Shown here: in pieces, positions 45,216 through 53,894 of the stretch
Position numbering within the stretch: position 1 is the first letter of the stretch
Layout of the letters: each line of letters starts with the position of its first letter
Origin: Parageobacillus sp. KH3-4
GTDB taxonomy: Bacteria > Bacillota > Bacilli > Bacillales > Anoxybacillaceae
DNA: 64,000 nt
Direction: 5' to 3'
NCBI RefSeq assembly: GCF_022846435.1
Contig: NZ_AP025627.1
Coordinates: forward strand, 1,584,001-1,648,000
The notes under the pieces: generated by a model
The model's input: the letters and a program-made list of their open reading frames with translations, nothing else
Told to the model about the DNA's origin: nothing
Database searches by the model: none
Position numbers and translations under genes: made by a program

Positions 45216-46358
45216 ATGAATTTCTCATTCACAAAAGAGCAGCAGATGATTAAAGAGATGGTCCGTGATTTTGCCGAGAAGGAAATTGCGCCATACGCGG
45301 CGAAATGGGATGAAGAAGCGCATTTCCCCGTTGAAGTTTTTAAGAAGATGGGCGCGTTAGGGCTTTTAGGCATTCCGTTTCCCGAAAAATACGGTGGCGC
45401 TGGCGGAGATACGATTTCATATGCGATAGCCGTAGAAGAAATCGGCCGCGCATGCGGAGGAACTGGATTAAGTTATGCTGCTGCCGTGTCCCTAGGGGCA
45501 AGCCCGATTTATTATTTCGGCACGGAAGAACAAAAGCAAAAATGGCTTGTGCCGATGGCAAAAGGAGAAACGTTAGGAGCGTTTGGCTTGACTGAACCAA
45601 ACGCCGGGTCCGATGCGGGCGGAACGCAGACGACAGCGGTATTGGACGGTGATGAGTATGTCATTAACGGCGAAAAGTGCTGGATTACTAACGCCCAATA
45701 TTCCAGACAAGTGATTGTCACGGCGGTAACGGGAAAAGATGAGCGCGGCAAAAATATTATTTCCGCGATTATCGTTCCAACAGATACACCAGGATTTACA
45801 ATCCGCTCGAACTACGATAAAATGGGCGTCCGCGCCTCGAACACGTGCGAATTAGTATTTGAAAACGTCCGCGTGCCACAAGAAAACGTACTTGGCGATC
45901 CGAAAAAAGGGTTTAAACAATTTTTGCACACACTTGATGGCGGCCGCATTTCGATTGCCGCATTGGCGGTTGGCATTGCGCAAGCCGCGTTTGAGAAAGC
46001 GCTTCAATACGCGAAAGAGCGCGTCCAGTTTGGTCAGACTATTTCGAAATTTCAAGCAATACAGTTTAAGCTTGCCGATATGGCGATGGAAATTGAGCTG
46101 GCCCGCAATATGGTGTATAAGGCAGCATGGCTAAAAGATCAAGGGAAACCGTTTACAAAAGAGGCGTCGTTCGCGAAACTGTTCGCCTCGGAAATGGGCT
46201 TCCGCGTTTGCAATCAGGCAATTCAAATTCACGGCGGCTATGGGTATATGAAAGAGTATGGAGTCGAGCGCCATTTACGCGACATCAAACTGATGGAAAT
46301 CGGGGAAGGCACGTCGGAAATTCAGCGTCTCGTTATTGCCCGTCAACTTGGATGCTAA
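45216..46358 (+). CDS. yngJ: acyl-CoA dehydrogenase (isovaleryl/short-chain type)
   Basis: 380-residue FAD enzyme catalysing alpha,beta-dehydrogenation of a short acyl-CoA. Signatures are GAFGLTEPNAGSDAGGTQT and the C-terminal IQIHGGYGYMKEYGVERHLRD, with the base glutamate in GEGTSEIQ. In this operon isovaleryl-CoA from leucine is the most likely substrate. GGGGGAGAGAG precedes the ATG. It is the first gene of the seven-gene yng operon. In B. subtilis the operon is made in the mother cell under sigma-E; no clear sigma-E promoter was recognised here. Confidence 0.95.
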   Translation: MNFSFTKEQQMIKEMVRDFAEKEIAPYAAKWDEEAHFPVEVFKKMGALGLLGIPFPEKYGGAGGDTISYAIAVEEIGRACGGTGLSYAAAVSLGASPIYYFGTEEQKQKWLVPMAKGETLGAFGLTEPNAGSDAGGTQTTAVLDGDEYVINGEKCWITNAQYSRQVIVTAVTGKDERGKNIISAIIVPTDTPGFTIRSNYDKMGVRASNTCELVFENVRVPQENVLGDPKKGFKQFLHTLDGGRISIAALAVGIAQAAFEKALQYAKERVQFGQTISKFQAIQFKLADMAMEIELARNMVYKAAWLKDQGKPFTKEASFAKLFASEMGFRVCNQAIQIHGGYGYMKEYGVERHLRDIKLMEIGEGTSEIQRLVIARQLGC

Positions 46359-46418
46359 ACGTCGGGAAACGCGCATATAGTTAGAAAGGAATTGGGACAA
46401 AGGGGGAGGAGACGGTTT

Positions 46419-48053
46419 ATGTTGGCGGTCACGGTGGGGAAACTGCTGGAAGAGAAAGCAAGGCTTCATCCAGATCATGAAGCGGTGGTGTATGCAGACC
46501 GCGGTTTCAGAATGACGTACAAACAATTTGACGATTATTGCCGCCTTGTTGCGCGGGGATTCATAGGGCTAGGAATCGAAAAAGGAGAACATGTGGCGAT
46601 TTGGGCGACCAATGTGCCGGAATGGCTTGCGTGTCAGTTCGCCACAGGAAAAATGGGCGCGGTGCTTGTTACGGTAAATACGAATTACCGTGCGGCAGAG
46701 CTAGAATATTTATTAAAACAATCTGATTCGACCACTCTTCTGCTAATGGAGCGGTACCGCGATTCCTCCTATATCGACATCCTTTACGAAATTGCTCCGG
46801 AGTTGCGTGAATGCGAGCCTGGGCAATTACAGTCAAAGCGGCTTCCAAAATTGAAAAACGTCATCGTGATCGGTGACAAGCGCTATCCAGGCACGTATAC
46901 GTGGAACGATATTCTTGCGCTGGCGCACGACGTGACGGAAGAACAGCTCGACGAACAGATGAACTCGCTTGACCCTCATGATGTCATCAACATGCAGTAC
47001 ACCTCAGGCACAACAGGATTCCCAAAAGGAGTCATGCTCACCCACTACAACATTGTCAACAACGCTTACAACATCGCGCAATGTATGAAGCTGACGAAAG
47101 AAGACAGGCTTTGCATTCCCGTGCCATTTTTCCATTGTTTCGGATGTGTGCTCGGTACGTTAGCATGCGTCTCGGTCGGCGCGACGATGGTGCCGATTCA
47201 GGAATTCCATCCAAAGCAAGTGCTGCAAACGGTTCAAGATGAGAAATGCACCGCGCTGCATGGGGTTCCGACGATGTTTATCGCCGAATTAAACGACCCT
47301 GATTTTGAAAAATACGATTTGTCATCGCTTCGAACCGGAATTATGGCCGGTTCCCCTTGCCCGATTGAAGTGATGAAAGCGGTCATGGAGAAAATGGGGG
47401 CGAAGGAAATTACGATTGCGTACGGGCAAACGGAATCATCGCCGGTGATTACGCAAACGAGAACGGACGATCCGCTTTACCTTCGCGTCGAAACAGTCGG
47501 GCGTGCGCTTCCAAACGTGGAAGTAAAAATTGTTGATCCAAGTACGAATAAAGAAGTGCCGCCAGGCGTGCAAGGAGAGTTATGCACACGCGGTTACCAT
47601 GTGATGAAAGGCTATTACAAAAATCCGGAAGCAACAAAAGAAGTCATTGATGAAGACGGATGGTTGCATACCGGTGATTTAGCAGTGATGGATGAAAACG
47701 GATATTGCCGGATTACGGGACGGCTAAAAGACATGATTATTCGCGGTGGGGAAAATATTTATCCGCGCGAAATCGAAGAGTTTTTATACAAACATCCCAA
47801 AATTTTGGATGTTCAAGTCGTCGGCGTGCCAGATGAAAAATACGGCGAAGAAGTCATGGCGTGGATTATTTTAAAAGACGGGGAAACGGCGACGGCGGAT
47901 GACATTCGCGAGTTTTGCCGCGGAAAAATTTCACGCCATAAAATTCCGCGCTATATCGAATTTACCGACTCGTATCCGATGACAGCCTCTGGAAAAATCC
48001 AAAAATTCAAATTGCGGGAAATGGCGAAGCAACGCCTTGGCTTAACGAATTAA
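46419..48053 (+). CDS. yngI: acyl-CoA synthetase (AMP-forming)
   Basis: 544-residue adenylate-forming enzyme that activates a free acid with ATP and CoA. The AMP signature is [15 protein letters not shown], the hinge region reads [20 protein letters not shown], and the C-terminal lysine is in ASGKIQKF. Acid specificity is not readable from sequence. AGGGGGAGGAG precedes the ATG at 46419. The next gene follows after a 73-base spacer holding a hairpin. Confidence 0.94.
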   Translation: MLAVTVGKLLEEKARLHPDHEAVVYADRGFRMTYKQFDDYCRLVARGFIGLGIEKGEHVAIWATNVPEWLACQFATGKMGAVLVTVNTNYRAAELEYLLKQSDSTTLLLMERYRDSSYIDILYEIAPELRECEPGQLQSKRLPKLKNVIVIGDKRYPGTYTWNDILALAHDVTEEQLDEQMNSLDPHDVINMQYTSGTTGFPKGVMLTHYNIVNNAYNIAQCMKLTKEDRLCIPVPFFHCFGCVLGTLACVSVGATMVPIQEFHPKQVLQTVQDEKCTALHGVPTMFIAELNDPDFEKYDLSSLRTGIMAGSPCPIEVMKAVMEKMGAKEITIAYGQTESSPVITQTRTDDPLYLRVETVGRALPNVEVKIVDPSTNKEVPPGVQGELCTRGYHVMKGYYKNPEATKEVIDEDGWLHTGDLAVMDENGYCRITGRLKDMIIRGGENIYPREIEEFLYKHPKILDVQVVGVPDEKYGEEVMAWIILKDGETATADDIREFCRGKISRHKIPRYIEFTDSYPMTASGKIQKFKLREMAKQRLGLTN

Positions 48054-48057
48054 ACGG

Positions 48058-48102
48058 TTGCTGTCAGGCGCGCTTCTTCCGCGAAGACGCGCTTGGCAGC
48101 AA
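48058..48102 (+). repeat. intercistronic hairpin between yngI and yngHA
   Basis: TTGCTGTCAGGCGCG (48058-48072) pairs with CGCGCTTGGCAGCAA (48088-48102) with G-U pairs, and the inside pairs CTTC with GAAG. No T-run, so it is more likely an RNA processing or stability element than a terminator. Confidence 0.6.
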
Positions 48103-48126
48103 AACATGACGCAAAGGGTGAATATT

Positions 48127-49476
48127 ATGATGTTTTCAAAAATATTAATCGCCAATCGCGGGGAAATTGCAGCGCGTGTCATTCGCACGTGCCAAAAACT
48201 AGGAATTCAAACGGTTGCCGTCTATTCGGAAGCAGATGTTGATTCGCTTCATGTACAACTAGCGGATGAAGCGTATCTTATTGGCAAGCCGCGCGTTAGC
48301 GAAAGCTATTTAAATATCGACAAAATGATCGAAGTCGCGAAAATGACGAAGGCGGAAGCCATCCATCCGGGCTATGGATTGCTCTCGGAAAATCCAGAGT
48401 TTGCCCGCCGCTGCGAAGAAGAGGGCATTGTTTTTGTTGGGCCGAAAGCGGATGTGATCGCAAAAATGGGAAGCAAAATTGAAGCGCGAAAAACGATGGC
48501 AGAAGCTGGCGTTCCAATCGTTCCCGGCATTTCGTTTCCTCTCAAAGATGCCGATGAAGCGGCGGAAACAGCCGAAGGGATTGGTTATCCGATTATGTTG
48601 AAAGCTTCGGCGGGAGGCGGCGGCATCGGCATGCAAATCATCCACAATGAGGAAGAGCTCCGTAAAGCGTTTGCAAGTAACCAAAAGCGGGCCGCTTCAT
48701 TCTTTGGCGACGGGGCGATGTATTTAGAAAAATATATCGCCAATCCGCGTCATATTGAGATTCAGCTTCTCGCTGACAGACACGGGAACTGCATTTATTT
48801 GTGGGAACGGGAATGTTCGATTCAGCGCCGCCATCAAAAGATTGTCGAAGAGGCGCCATCGCCGTTTTTAGATGAGGAAACGCGGCGAAAAATAGGAGAA
48901 GCCGCCGTCAAGGCTGCCAAACATATCGGCTATACGAACGCCGGAACAATGGAATTTTTAGTCGATGAGCACAAAAATTTCTACTTTCTCGAAATGAATA
49001 CGAGATTGCAAGTCGAACATCCAGTAACGGAAGAAATCACTGGTATCGATTTAGTTGAGGAACAATTACGTATCGCCGCGGGGGAACCGCTTTGTTACAA
49101 ACAAGAAGACATTCGCCGCGACGGTCATGCGATGGAAGTGCGCATCTATGCGGAAGACCCAAAAACGTTTTTGCCGTCGCCAGGGAGAATCACGGTCTTC
49201 GGACTGCCGCAAGGAGAAGGCGTGCGCAATGAAACGGCAGTGCAAAGCGGCATGACAGTCACGCCATTTTATGATCCAATGATCGCCAAGCTCATTACGA
49301 AAGGAAACAACCGTCAGGAAGCGATCAAGCGCATGCTTGCGGCGCTAGAAAACTATCAAATTGAAGGAATTAAAACAAACATTCCAATGTTAAAAGAGGT
49401 GCTTTCCCACCCTGCGTTCCAAGCAGGAGACACAACCACCAATTTCATAGAAAAACACTTGCAATCACAACGATAA
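48127..49476 (+). CDS. yngHA: biotin carboxylase subunit
   Basis: 449-residue ATP-grasp biotin carboxylase that charges the biotin on the carrier encoded next. N-terminal KILIANRGEIAARVIRTC, the glycine-rich lid KASAGGGGIGMQ, and the active-site EMNTRLQVEHPVTEE are all present. With YngHB and YngE it should form an acyl-CoA carboxylase, probably methylcrotonyl-CoA. The start is one of two adjacent ATG codons (48127, 48130) after AAAGGGTGA; the upstream frame to 48058 runs through the hairpin and is not coding. Confidence 0.95.
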   Translation: MMFSKILIANRGEIAARVIRTCQKLGIQTVAVYSEADVDSLHVQLADEAYLIGKPRVSESYLNIDKMIEVAKMTKAEAIHPGYGLLSENPEFARRCEEEGIVFVGPKADVIAKMGSKIEARKTMAEAGVPIVPGISFPLKDADEAAETAEGIGYPIMLKASAGGGGIGMQIIHNEEELRKAFASNQKRAASFFGDGAMYLEKYIANPRHIEIQLLADRHGNCIYLWERECSIQRRHQKIVEEAPSPFLDEETRRKIGEAAVKAAKHIGYTNAGTMEFLVDEHKNFYFLEMNTRLQVEHPVTEEITGIDLVEEQLRIAAGEPLCYKQEDIRRDGHAMEVRIYAEDPKTFLPSPGRITVFGLPQGEGVRNETAVQSGMTVTPFYDPMIAKLITKGNNRQEAIKRMLAALENYQIEGIKTNIPMLKEVLSHPAFQAGDTTTNFIEKHLQSQR

Positions 49477-49502
49477 AATAGAAGAAATGGAGGAAGACAA
49501 CG

Positions 49503-49715
49503 ATGAGTCAAGTAGTCACATCAATGGCGGGAAGTGTATGGAAAATTGTCGTATCGGTAGGAGACAAAGTGGAAGAAGGTCAAGATGTGGTCATTTTAGA
49601 GTCGATGAAAATGGAAATTCCAATTGCGGCAGAGTCTTCAGGAGTCGTCAAGCACATCTGTGTGCAGGAAGGGGACTTTGTGAACGAGGGCGATGTGCTT
49701 ATCGAACTGGAGTAA
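49503..49715 (+). CDS. yngHB: biotin/lipoyl carrier protein, 70 aa
   Basis: 70-residue stand-alone biotinyl domain with the biotinylated lysine in ESMKMEIP. It consists only of the carrier fold (SMAGSVWKIVVSVGDKVEEGQ at the start) and lacks the long linker of AccB. It carries CO2 from YngHA to the YngE carboxyltransferase. AATGGAGGAAG precedes the ATG. It depends on biotin made with BioB (23.7 kb) and on BirA for attachment. Confidence 0.95.
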   Translation: MSQVVTSMAGSVWKIVVSVGDKVEEGQDVVILESMKMEIPIAAESSGVVKHICVQEGDFVNEGDVLIELE

Positions 49716-49729
49716 GAAGGGGGATGATC

Positions 49730-50629
49730 ATGAGCAAATGGCCAAAGCAAGTTACGATTAAGGAAGTCGGTCCGCGCGATGGGCTGCAAAATGAAAAAAC
49801 AGCAATTTCGACAGAAGATAAAATTGCTTGGATTAATCGATTGTCTAAAACAGGACTCACTTATATTGAGATTACTTCATTCGTCCATCCAAAGTGGATT
49901 CCGCAGCTTGCCGACGCGATGGAAGTGGCGACGAGAATTGAACGGGCGCCCGGCGTGACGTACGCCGCGCTCGTTCCAAATCAAAAAGGCTTGGAGAAAG
50001 CGCTGGCGGCAGAAGTGGATGAGGTGGCGGTTTTTATGTCGGCGAGCGAAACGCATAACCGAAAAAATATTAATAAGTCGATTGAAGAAACGTTTTCGGT
50101 GTTGGAAGAAGTGGTGAAAACGGCAAAACGAGCAGGAAAAACGGTCCGTGGCTACGTATCGACCGCATTTGGCTGCCCATATGAAGGAAACGTTTCGATC
50201 GAGCAAGTCATCCGCGTTTCCGAGCGATTGTTTACCATGGGAATTGACGAGCTTTCATTAGGCGACACGATCGGCGTTGCCACACCAAAGCAAGTGCTGG
50301 AATTGCTTGAAGCCGTTTTGCAGTGTTTTCCAAAAGAAAAGCTGGCGATGCATTTTCATGATACAAGGGGGACGGCTTTGGCCAATATTCTCGTTTCGTT
50401 GGAAATGGGAATCACGACATTTGACAGTTCGCTGGGCGGATTAGGAGGTTGCCCGTATGCGCCAGGCGCGTCTGGGAATGTAGCGACTGACGATTTAGTC
50501 TATATGCTTCACGGCATGGACATTGCCACAGGGATTGATGTCGAACGATTAACGGCTGCGGCATTGTTCATCCAGGACACAATCGGCCGTCCGCTTTCTA
50601 GCCGGTATTTACAAACGATTGCACGGTAA
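49730..50629 (+). CDS. yngG: hydroxymethylglutaryl-CoA lyase
   Basis: 299-residue TIM-barrel lyase that splits HMG-CoA into acetyl-CoA and acetoacetate, the last step of leucine breakdown. Metal and substrate motifs are EVGPRDGLQNE at the start, MHFHDTRGTALAN, and the cysteine loop GGLGGCPYAPGASGN typical of true HMG-CoA lyases. ATG 49730 is preferred (GGGGG six bases before); ATG 49724 is possible. A longer frame from 49487 overlaps yngHB and is not coding at its start. Confidence 0.95.
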   Translation: MSKWPKQVTIKEVGPRDGLQNEKTAISTEDKIAWINRLSKTGLTYIEITSFVHPKWIPQLADAMEVATRIERAPGVTYAALVPNQKGLEKALAAEVDEVAVFMSASETHNRKNINKSIEETFSVLEEVVKTAKRAGKTVRGYVSTAFGCPYEGNVSIEQVIRVSERLFTMGIDELSLGDTIGVATPKQVLELLEAVLQCFPKEKLAMHFHDTRGTALANILVSLEMGITTFDSSLGGLGGCPYAPGASGNVATDDLVYMLHGMDIATGIDVERLTAAALFIQDTIGRPLSSRYLQTIAR

Positions 50630-50645
50630 TCAAAGGGGGAATACG

Positions 50646-51428
50646 ATGCCATCATTCGTTTCATACGAATTGCTTGAAAACGGAATTGCGCTTGTAACGC
50701 TAAATCGCCCGGAAGCGGCAAACGCGCTGTCGATCGCTCTCCTGAACAAGTTGTCCGAGCTTCTTGATGATCTTGCATTTAATAAGGCCGTTCGCGTTGT
50801 CATCATAACGGGAGCTGGAGAAAAAGCGTTTTGCGCCGGAGCGGATTTAAAAGAGCGCGCTGGCATGAACGAAACGGAAGTACAAAAAACGGTCGCTCTC
50901 ATTCGCGAGACAATCAACAAGATAGAGCAGCTGCCTCATCCGGTCATCGCCGCATTAAACGGCTCTGCATTTGGCGGCGGGTTGGAGCTCGCCCTTGCCT
51001 GTGATATTCGCATTGCCGCAGACACGGCGCAATTCGGTCTTACAGAAACATCGCTTGGAATCATTCCGGGCGCAGGAGGAACGCAGCGGCTTCCGCGTTT
51101 GATTGGAACCGGAAAAGCGAAGGAATTAATTTTCACCGCCAAGCGTATTACTGGCAAAGAAGCGGCACAAATCGGCCTTGTCGAATACGCGGTGCCGCGC
51201 GAGCAATTAACGGAGAAAGCGCTTGAGATTGCTGGGCAAATCGCCGCCAACGCGCCAATCGCCGTAAGGCAGGCGAAACTTGCGGTTAACCGCGGATTCG
51301 ATGTCGATTTGGCGACTGGATTGCGCCTCGAGCAAATGGCATATGAGGTGACCATTCCAACAAAAGATCGTCTTGAAGGATTGCAAGCGTTTAAAGAAAA
51401 ACGAAAACCGATCTACAAAGGGAAATAG
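50646..51428 (+). CDS. yngF: enoyl-CoA hydratase (methylglutaconyl-CoA type)
   Basis: 260-residue crotonase. The oxyanion-hole segments are AFCAGADLKERAG and LNGSAFGGGLELALACDIRIA, and the catalytic glutamate region is TETSLGIIPGAGGTQRLPR. In this operon it likely hydrates 3-methylglutaconyl-CoA to HMG-CoA, between YngHA/HB/E and YngG. AAAGGGGGAATACG precedes the ATG at 50646. Confidence 0.94.
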   Translation: MPSFVSYELLENGIALVTLNRPEAANALSIALLNKLSELLDDLAFNKAVRVVIITGAGEKAFCAGADLKERAGMNETEVQKTVALIRETINKIEQLPHPVIAALNGSAFGGGLELALACDIRIAADTAQFGLTETSLGIIPGAGGTQRLPRLIGTGKAKELIFTAKRITGKEAAQIGLVEYAVPREQLTEKALEIAGQIAANAPIAVRQAKLAVNRGFDVDLATGLRLEQMAYEVTIPTKDRLEGLQAFKEKRKPIYKGK

Positions 51429-51441
51429 GGGGGAAGGAAAC

Positions 51442-53004
51442 ATGCAAACAAACGATGTGGTGAACAAACAAAACGAAAAGCTTACGGAACAATTGATGGA
51501 ACGAACCAAAAAGATTGAGAGTGGAGGAGCAGCAAAATATCACGAAAAAAACGCGGCGCAAGGAAAGCTGTTTGTCCGCGACCGCTTAAAATTGTTATTG
51601 GATAGCGGGCTTGAATTTGAGGACGCGCTCTTTGCGAACTGCCTCGCTGATGGACTTCCTGCGGATGGGGTTGTGACAGGGGTCGGAAAAATCAACGGCC
51701 AAACGGTATGCGTAATGGCGAACGACTCTACAGTGAAAGCGGGTTCTTGGGGAGCTCGGACTGTGGAAAAAATCATCCGCATTCAAGAAACAGCGGAAAA
51801 ACTGCGCTGCCCGATTCTTTATCTAGTCGACTCGGCCGGAGCGCGCATCACGGATCAAATCGAAATGTTCCCAGGCCGGCGCGGCGCGGGCCGCATTTTT
51901 TATAATCAAGTCAAATTATCGGGAAAAGTGCCGCAAGTTTGCCTCTTGTTTGGTCCTTCCGCCGCCGGTGGAGCGTATATTCCGGCGTTTTGCGACATTG
52001 TCATCATGGTTGAAGGAAACGCGTCAATGTATTTAGGTTCGCCGCGCATGGCGGAAATGGTCATCGGCGAGAAAGTGACGCTGGAAGAAATGGGCGGCGC
52101 CCGCATGCATTGCACCGTTTCCGGATGCGGAGATGTGCTGGTGAAAACGGAAGAAGAAGCGATCGACTATGCCCGCCGCTACCTATCCTACTTTCCGTCC
52201 CATTGCGGCGAAAAACCGCCAGTGTCGGCAGCAAAGCCGCCAAAATCGTTTGAAAAAACGATTGAAGATATTATTCCAACGAATCAAAACACCCCGTTTA
52301 ATATGTACGATCTCATCGAGCGCGTGATCGACGAAGGTTCGTTTTGCGAAATTAAGAAGCTGTTTGCGCCGGAGATCATCACCGGGCTGGCCCGTTTAAA
52401 CGGCCAGCCGATCGGCATTATCGCCAATCAGCCGCGCATCAAAGGCGGCGTCTTATTCCATGATTCCGCCGACAAAGCGGCGAAATTTATCACTCTTTGC
52501 GATGCGTTTAACATTCCGCTTCTCTTTTTAACCGACGTTCCGGGTTTTATGATCGGGACAAAAGTCGAACGCGCCGGTATCATCCGCCACGGAGCGAAAA
52601 TGATTTCGGCGATGTCGGAAGCGACCGTGCCAAAAATTTCGATCATCGTGCGCAAAGCGTACGGCGCCGGATTGTACGCGATGGCCGGACCGGCGTTTGA
52701 GCCGGACTGCTGCTTGGCGTTTCCAAACGCGCAAATTGCTGTCATGGGGCCGGAAGCAGCCGTCAACGCCGTGTATGCGAATAAAATTGCGGAATTGCCG
52801 GAGGAAGAGCGCGCGGCCTTCGTCGAAAAAAAACGTGAAGAATACCGCCGCGACATCGATATTTACCGGCTCGCGTCGGAAATGGTCGTAGATGGCATTA
52901 TCGCGCCAAACAACTTGCGCGATGAACTAATCCGCCGTTTTGCTGCATACATGTCCAAATGTATGATATTCTCGGAAAGGAAACACGGTGTGTATCCAGT
53001 TTAA
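51442..53004 (+). CDS. yngE: acyl-CoA carboxylase carboxyltransferase subunit
   Basis: 520-residue carboxyltransferase with fused N- and C-terminal crotonase-like halves, the propionyl/methylcrotonyl-CoA carboxylase beta type. Family marks are FGPSAAGGAYIPAFCDIV, TDVPGFMIGTKVERAG and AMAGPAFEPD. It transfers CO2 from YngHB to, most likely, 3-methylcrotonyl-CoA. GGGGGGAAGGAAAC precedes the ATG at 51442. It closes the operon, and no terminator is found before the RNA unit that begins 34-70 bases later. Confidence 0.94.
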   Translation: MQTNDVVNKQNEKLTEQLMERTKKIESGGAAKYHEKNAAQGKLFVRDRLKLLLDSGLEFEDALFANCLADGLPADGVVTGVGKINGQTVCVMANDSTVKAGSWGARTVEKIIRIQETAEKLRCPILYLVDSAGARITDQIEMFPGRRGAGRIFYNQVKLSGKVPQVCLLFGPSAAGGAYIPAFCDIVIMVEGNASMYLGSPRMAEMVIGEKVTLEEMGGARMHCTVSGCGDVLVKTEEEAIDYARRYLSYFPSHCGEKPPVSAAKPPKSFEKTIEDIIPTNQNTPFNMYDLIERVIDEGSFCEIKKLFAPEIITGLARLNGQPIGIIANQPRIKGGVLFHDSADKAAKFITLCDAFNIPLLFLTDVPGFMIGTKVERAGIIRHGAKMISAMSEATVPKISIIVRKAYGAGLYAMAGPAFEPDCCLAFPNAQIAVMGPEAAVNAVYANKIAELPEEERAAFVEKKREEYRRDIDIYRLASEMVVDGIIAPNNLRDELIRRFAAYMSKCMIFSERKHGVYPV

Positions 53005-53037
53005 AGGTATTTACAAAAAAATGAAAGAGACGTCCAC

Positions 53038-53066
53038 TTGCAAAAAGAAAAAAGATTATGTATTAT
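53038..53066 (+). promoter_or_regulatory. strong predicted sigma-A promoter downstream of yngE
   Basis: TTGCAA (53038-53043), exactly 17 bases, TATTAT (53061-53066). It drives the structured unit below; no protein gene with a normal start follows until 53450. Confidence 0.7.
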
Positions 53067-53072
53067 ATTAAT

Positions 53073-53315
53073 CACCAAAAACCGCTGCGTTGTACGTTGA
53101 AGAATGAGTTTCAACCGATGGCAATAGAAAGGGAGTTCTATATTGAAACGGGAATGTCATGCCTCCCTACTCGTTAGGTTGGAGGACGACAGGAACGTTT
53201 CTGCGAACACCCACCTGGTGGAGTGTGGTTGAGAAACTGCATTCAACCAACGGCAAACGCGGCGATGCGTAAAGGAAAATGGAAAAGCCGGTCTCTTGCG
53301 GAGATCGGCTTTTCT
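53073..53315 (+). ncRNA. candidate structured small RNA, about 240 nt
   Basis: It lies between a sigma-A-type promoter and a 13-bp terminator (53283-53295 with 53301-53313). A long-range closing stem is possible: CGCTGCGTT near 53082 with AACGCGGCG near 53257. Inner hairpins are GTTGAA/TTCAAC (53096-53115), CCTCC/GGAGG (53162-53185), and a compact one at 53197-53237 with GTTTCT/AGAAAC outside ACAC-CCAC/GTGG-GTGT. A 29-codon frame from TTG 53143 to 53232, opening LKRECHASLL behind AAAGGGAG, could make it a dual-function RNA or a microprotein gene. No known RNA family was recognised. Confidence 0.5.
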
Positions 53316-53349
53316 CATGCAGTTTTTTATCAAAGGCGAAACAATATAG

Positions 53350-53419
53350 TTGATTTATAACATAAGCATGTTATAATTATACTTCGCATAGAAATAATTC
53401 GTATTGGAATTATTTCTAT
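53350..53419 (+). promoter_or_regulatory. MarR-gene promoter with two palindromic operators
   Basis: Promoter: TTGATT (53350-53355), 16 bases, TATAAT (53372-53377), with an extended TG. Operator 1: TTATAACAT (53355-53363) and ATGTTATAA (53368-53376), lying across the spacer and -10. Operator 2: 53388-53400 and 53407-53419, 13-bp perfect arms just downstream. Autorepression by the MarR product is inferred. Confidence 0.75.
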
Positions 53420-53449
53420 TATACATAACATAATTGAGGAGGGGGGCTC

Positions 53450-53890
53450 ATGGAAAAGCTTGGGCGAGAAATTATGTATTCGGTGTTTCGAATGCAAAAA
53501 GCGTTGTGCCGGCTCGCCCGCGAAGATGCGGCCCGGGTAGGCATTACAGAAGTGCAGCTAATGATTCTCTACACGTTATTGAAAAAAGAAAATATCCGCT
53601 TGAACGATTTGGCGGAAAAATTAAATTTAAGCAACAGCAACGTCAGCGGTACGGTTGACCGTCTTGTCAGCGCCGGGTTGGTGGCACGGGAGACGTCGAA
53701 AGAAGACCGCCGTGCTGTGATATTAAGTTTGACCGATAAAGGCAGACAGACGATTAAAGAAGCGTTTAATCATGAATCCATCCTTTTGCAGCGGCTGCAA
53801 AAAATCGAACAAACTATTGATACGGAAGAAATTTTGCAATTTCTTTCTCTCCAGCAAAAGATGAAAAATATTTTATTAGGGGAGGAATAA
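53450..53890 (+). CDS. MarR-family regulator of the efflux operon
   Basis: 146-residue winged-helix MarR protein. The recognition helix region is IRLNDLAEKLNLSNSNVSGTVDRLVSAGLV-like, and the wing is RETSKEDRRAVILSLTDKG. It starts the operon with the EmrA-like and EmrB-like genes, four bases before the next start. GAGGAGGGGGG precedes the ATG. The inducer is unknown, probably a drug or phenolic compound. Confidence 0.93.
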   Translation: MEKLGREIMYSVFRMQKALCRLAREDAARVGITEVQLMILYTLLKKENIRLNDLAEKLNLSNSNVSGTVDRLVSAGLVARETSKEDRRAVILSLTDKGRQTIKEAFNHESILLQRLQKIEQTIDTEEILQFLSLQQKMKNILLGEE

Positions 53891-53894
53891 GAAA

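Noticed and set aside
49487-49729. N-terminal extension of the HMG-CoA lyase frame
   Set aside because: It overlaps the whole yngHB gene in another frame and is Arg/Gly-rich nonsense; the lyase starts at 49730.
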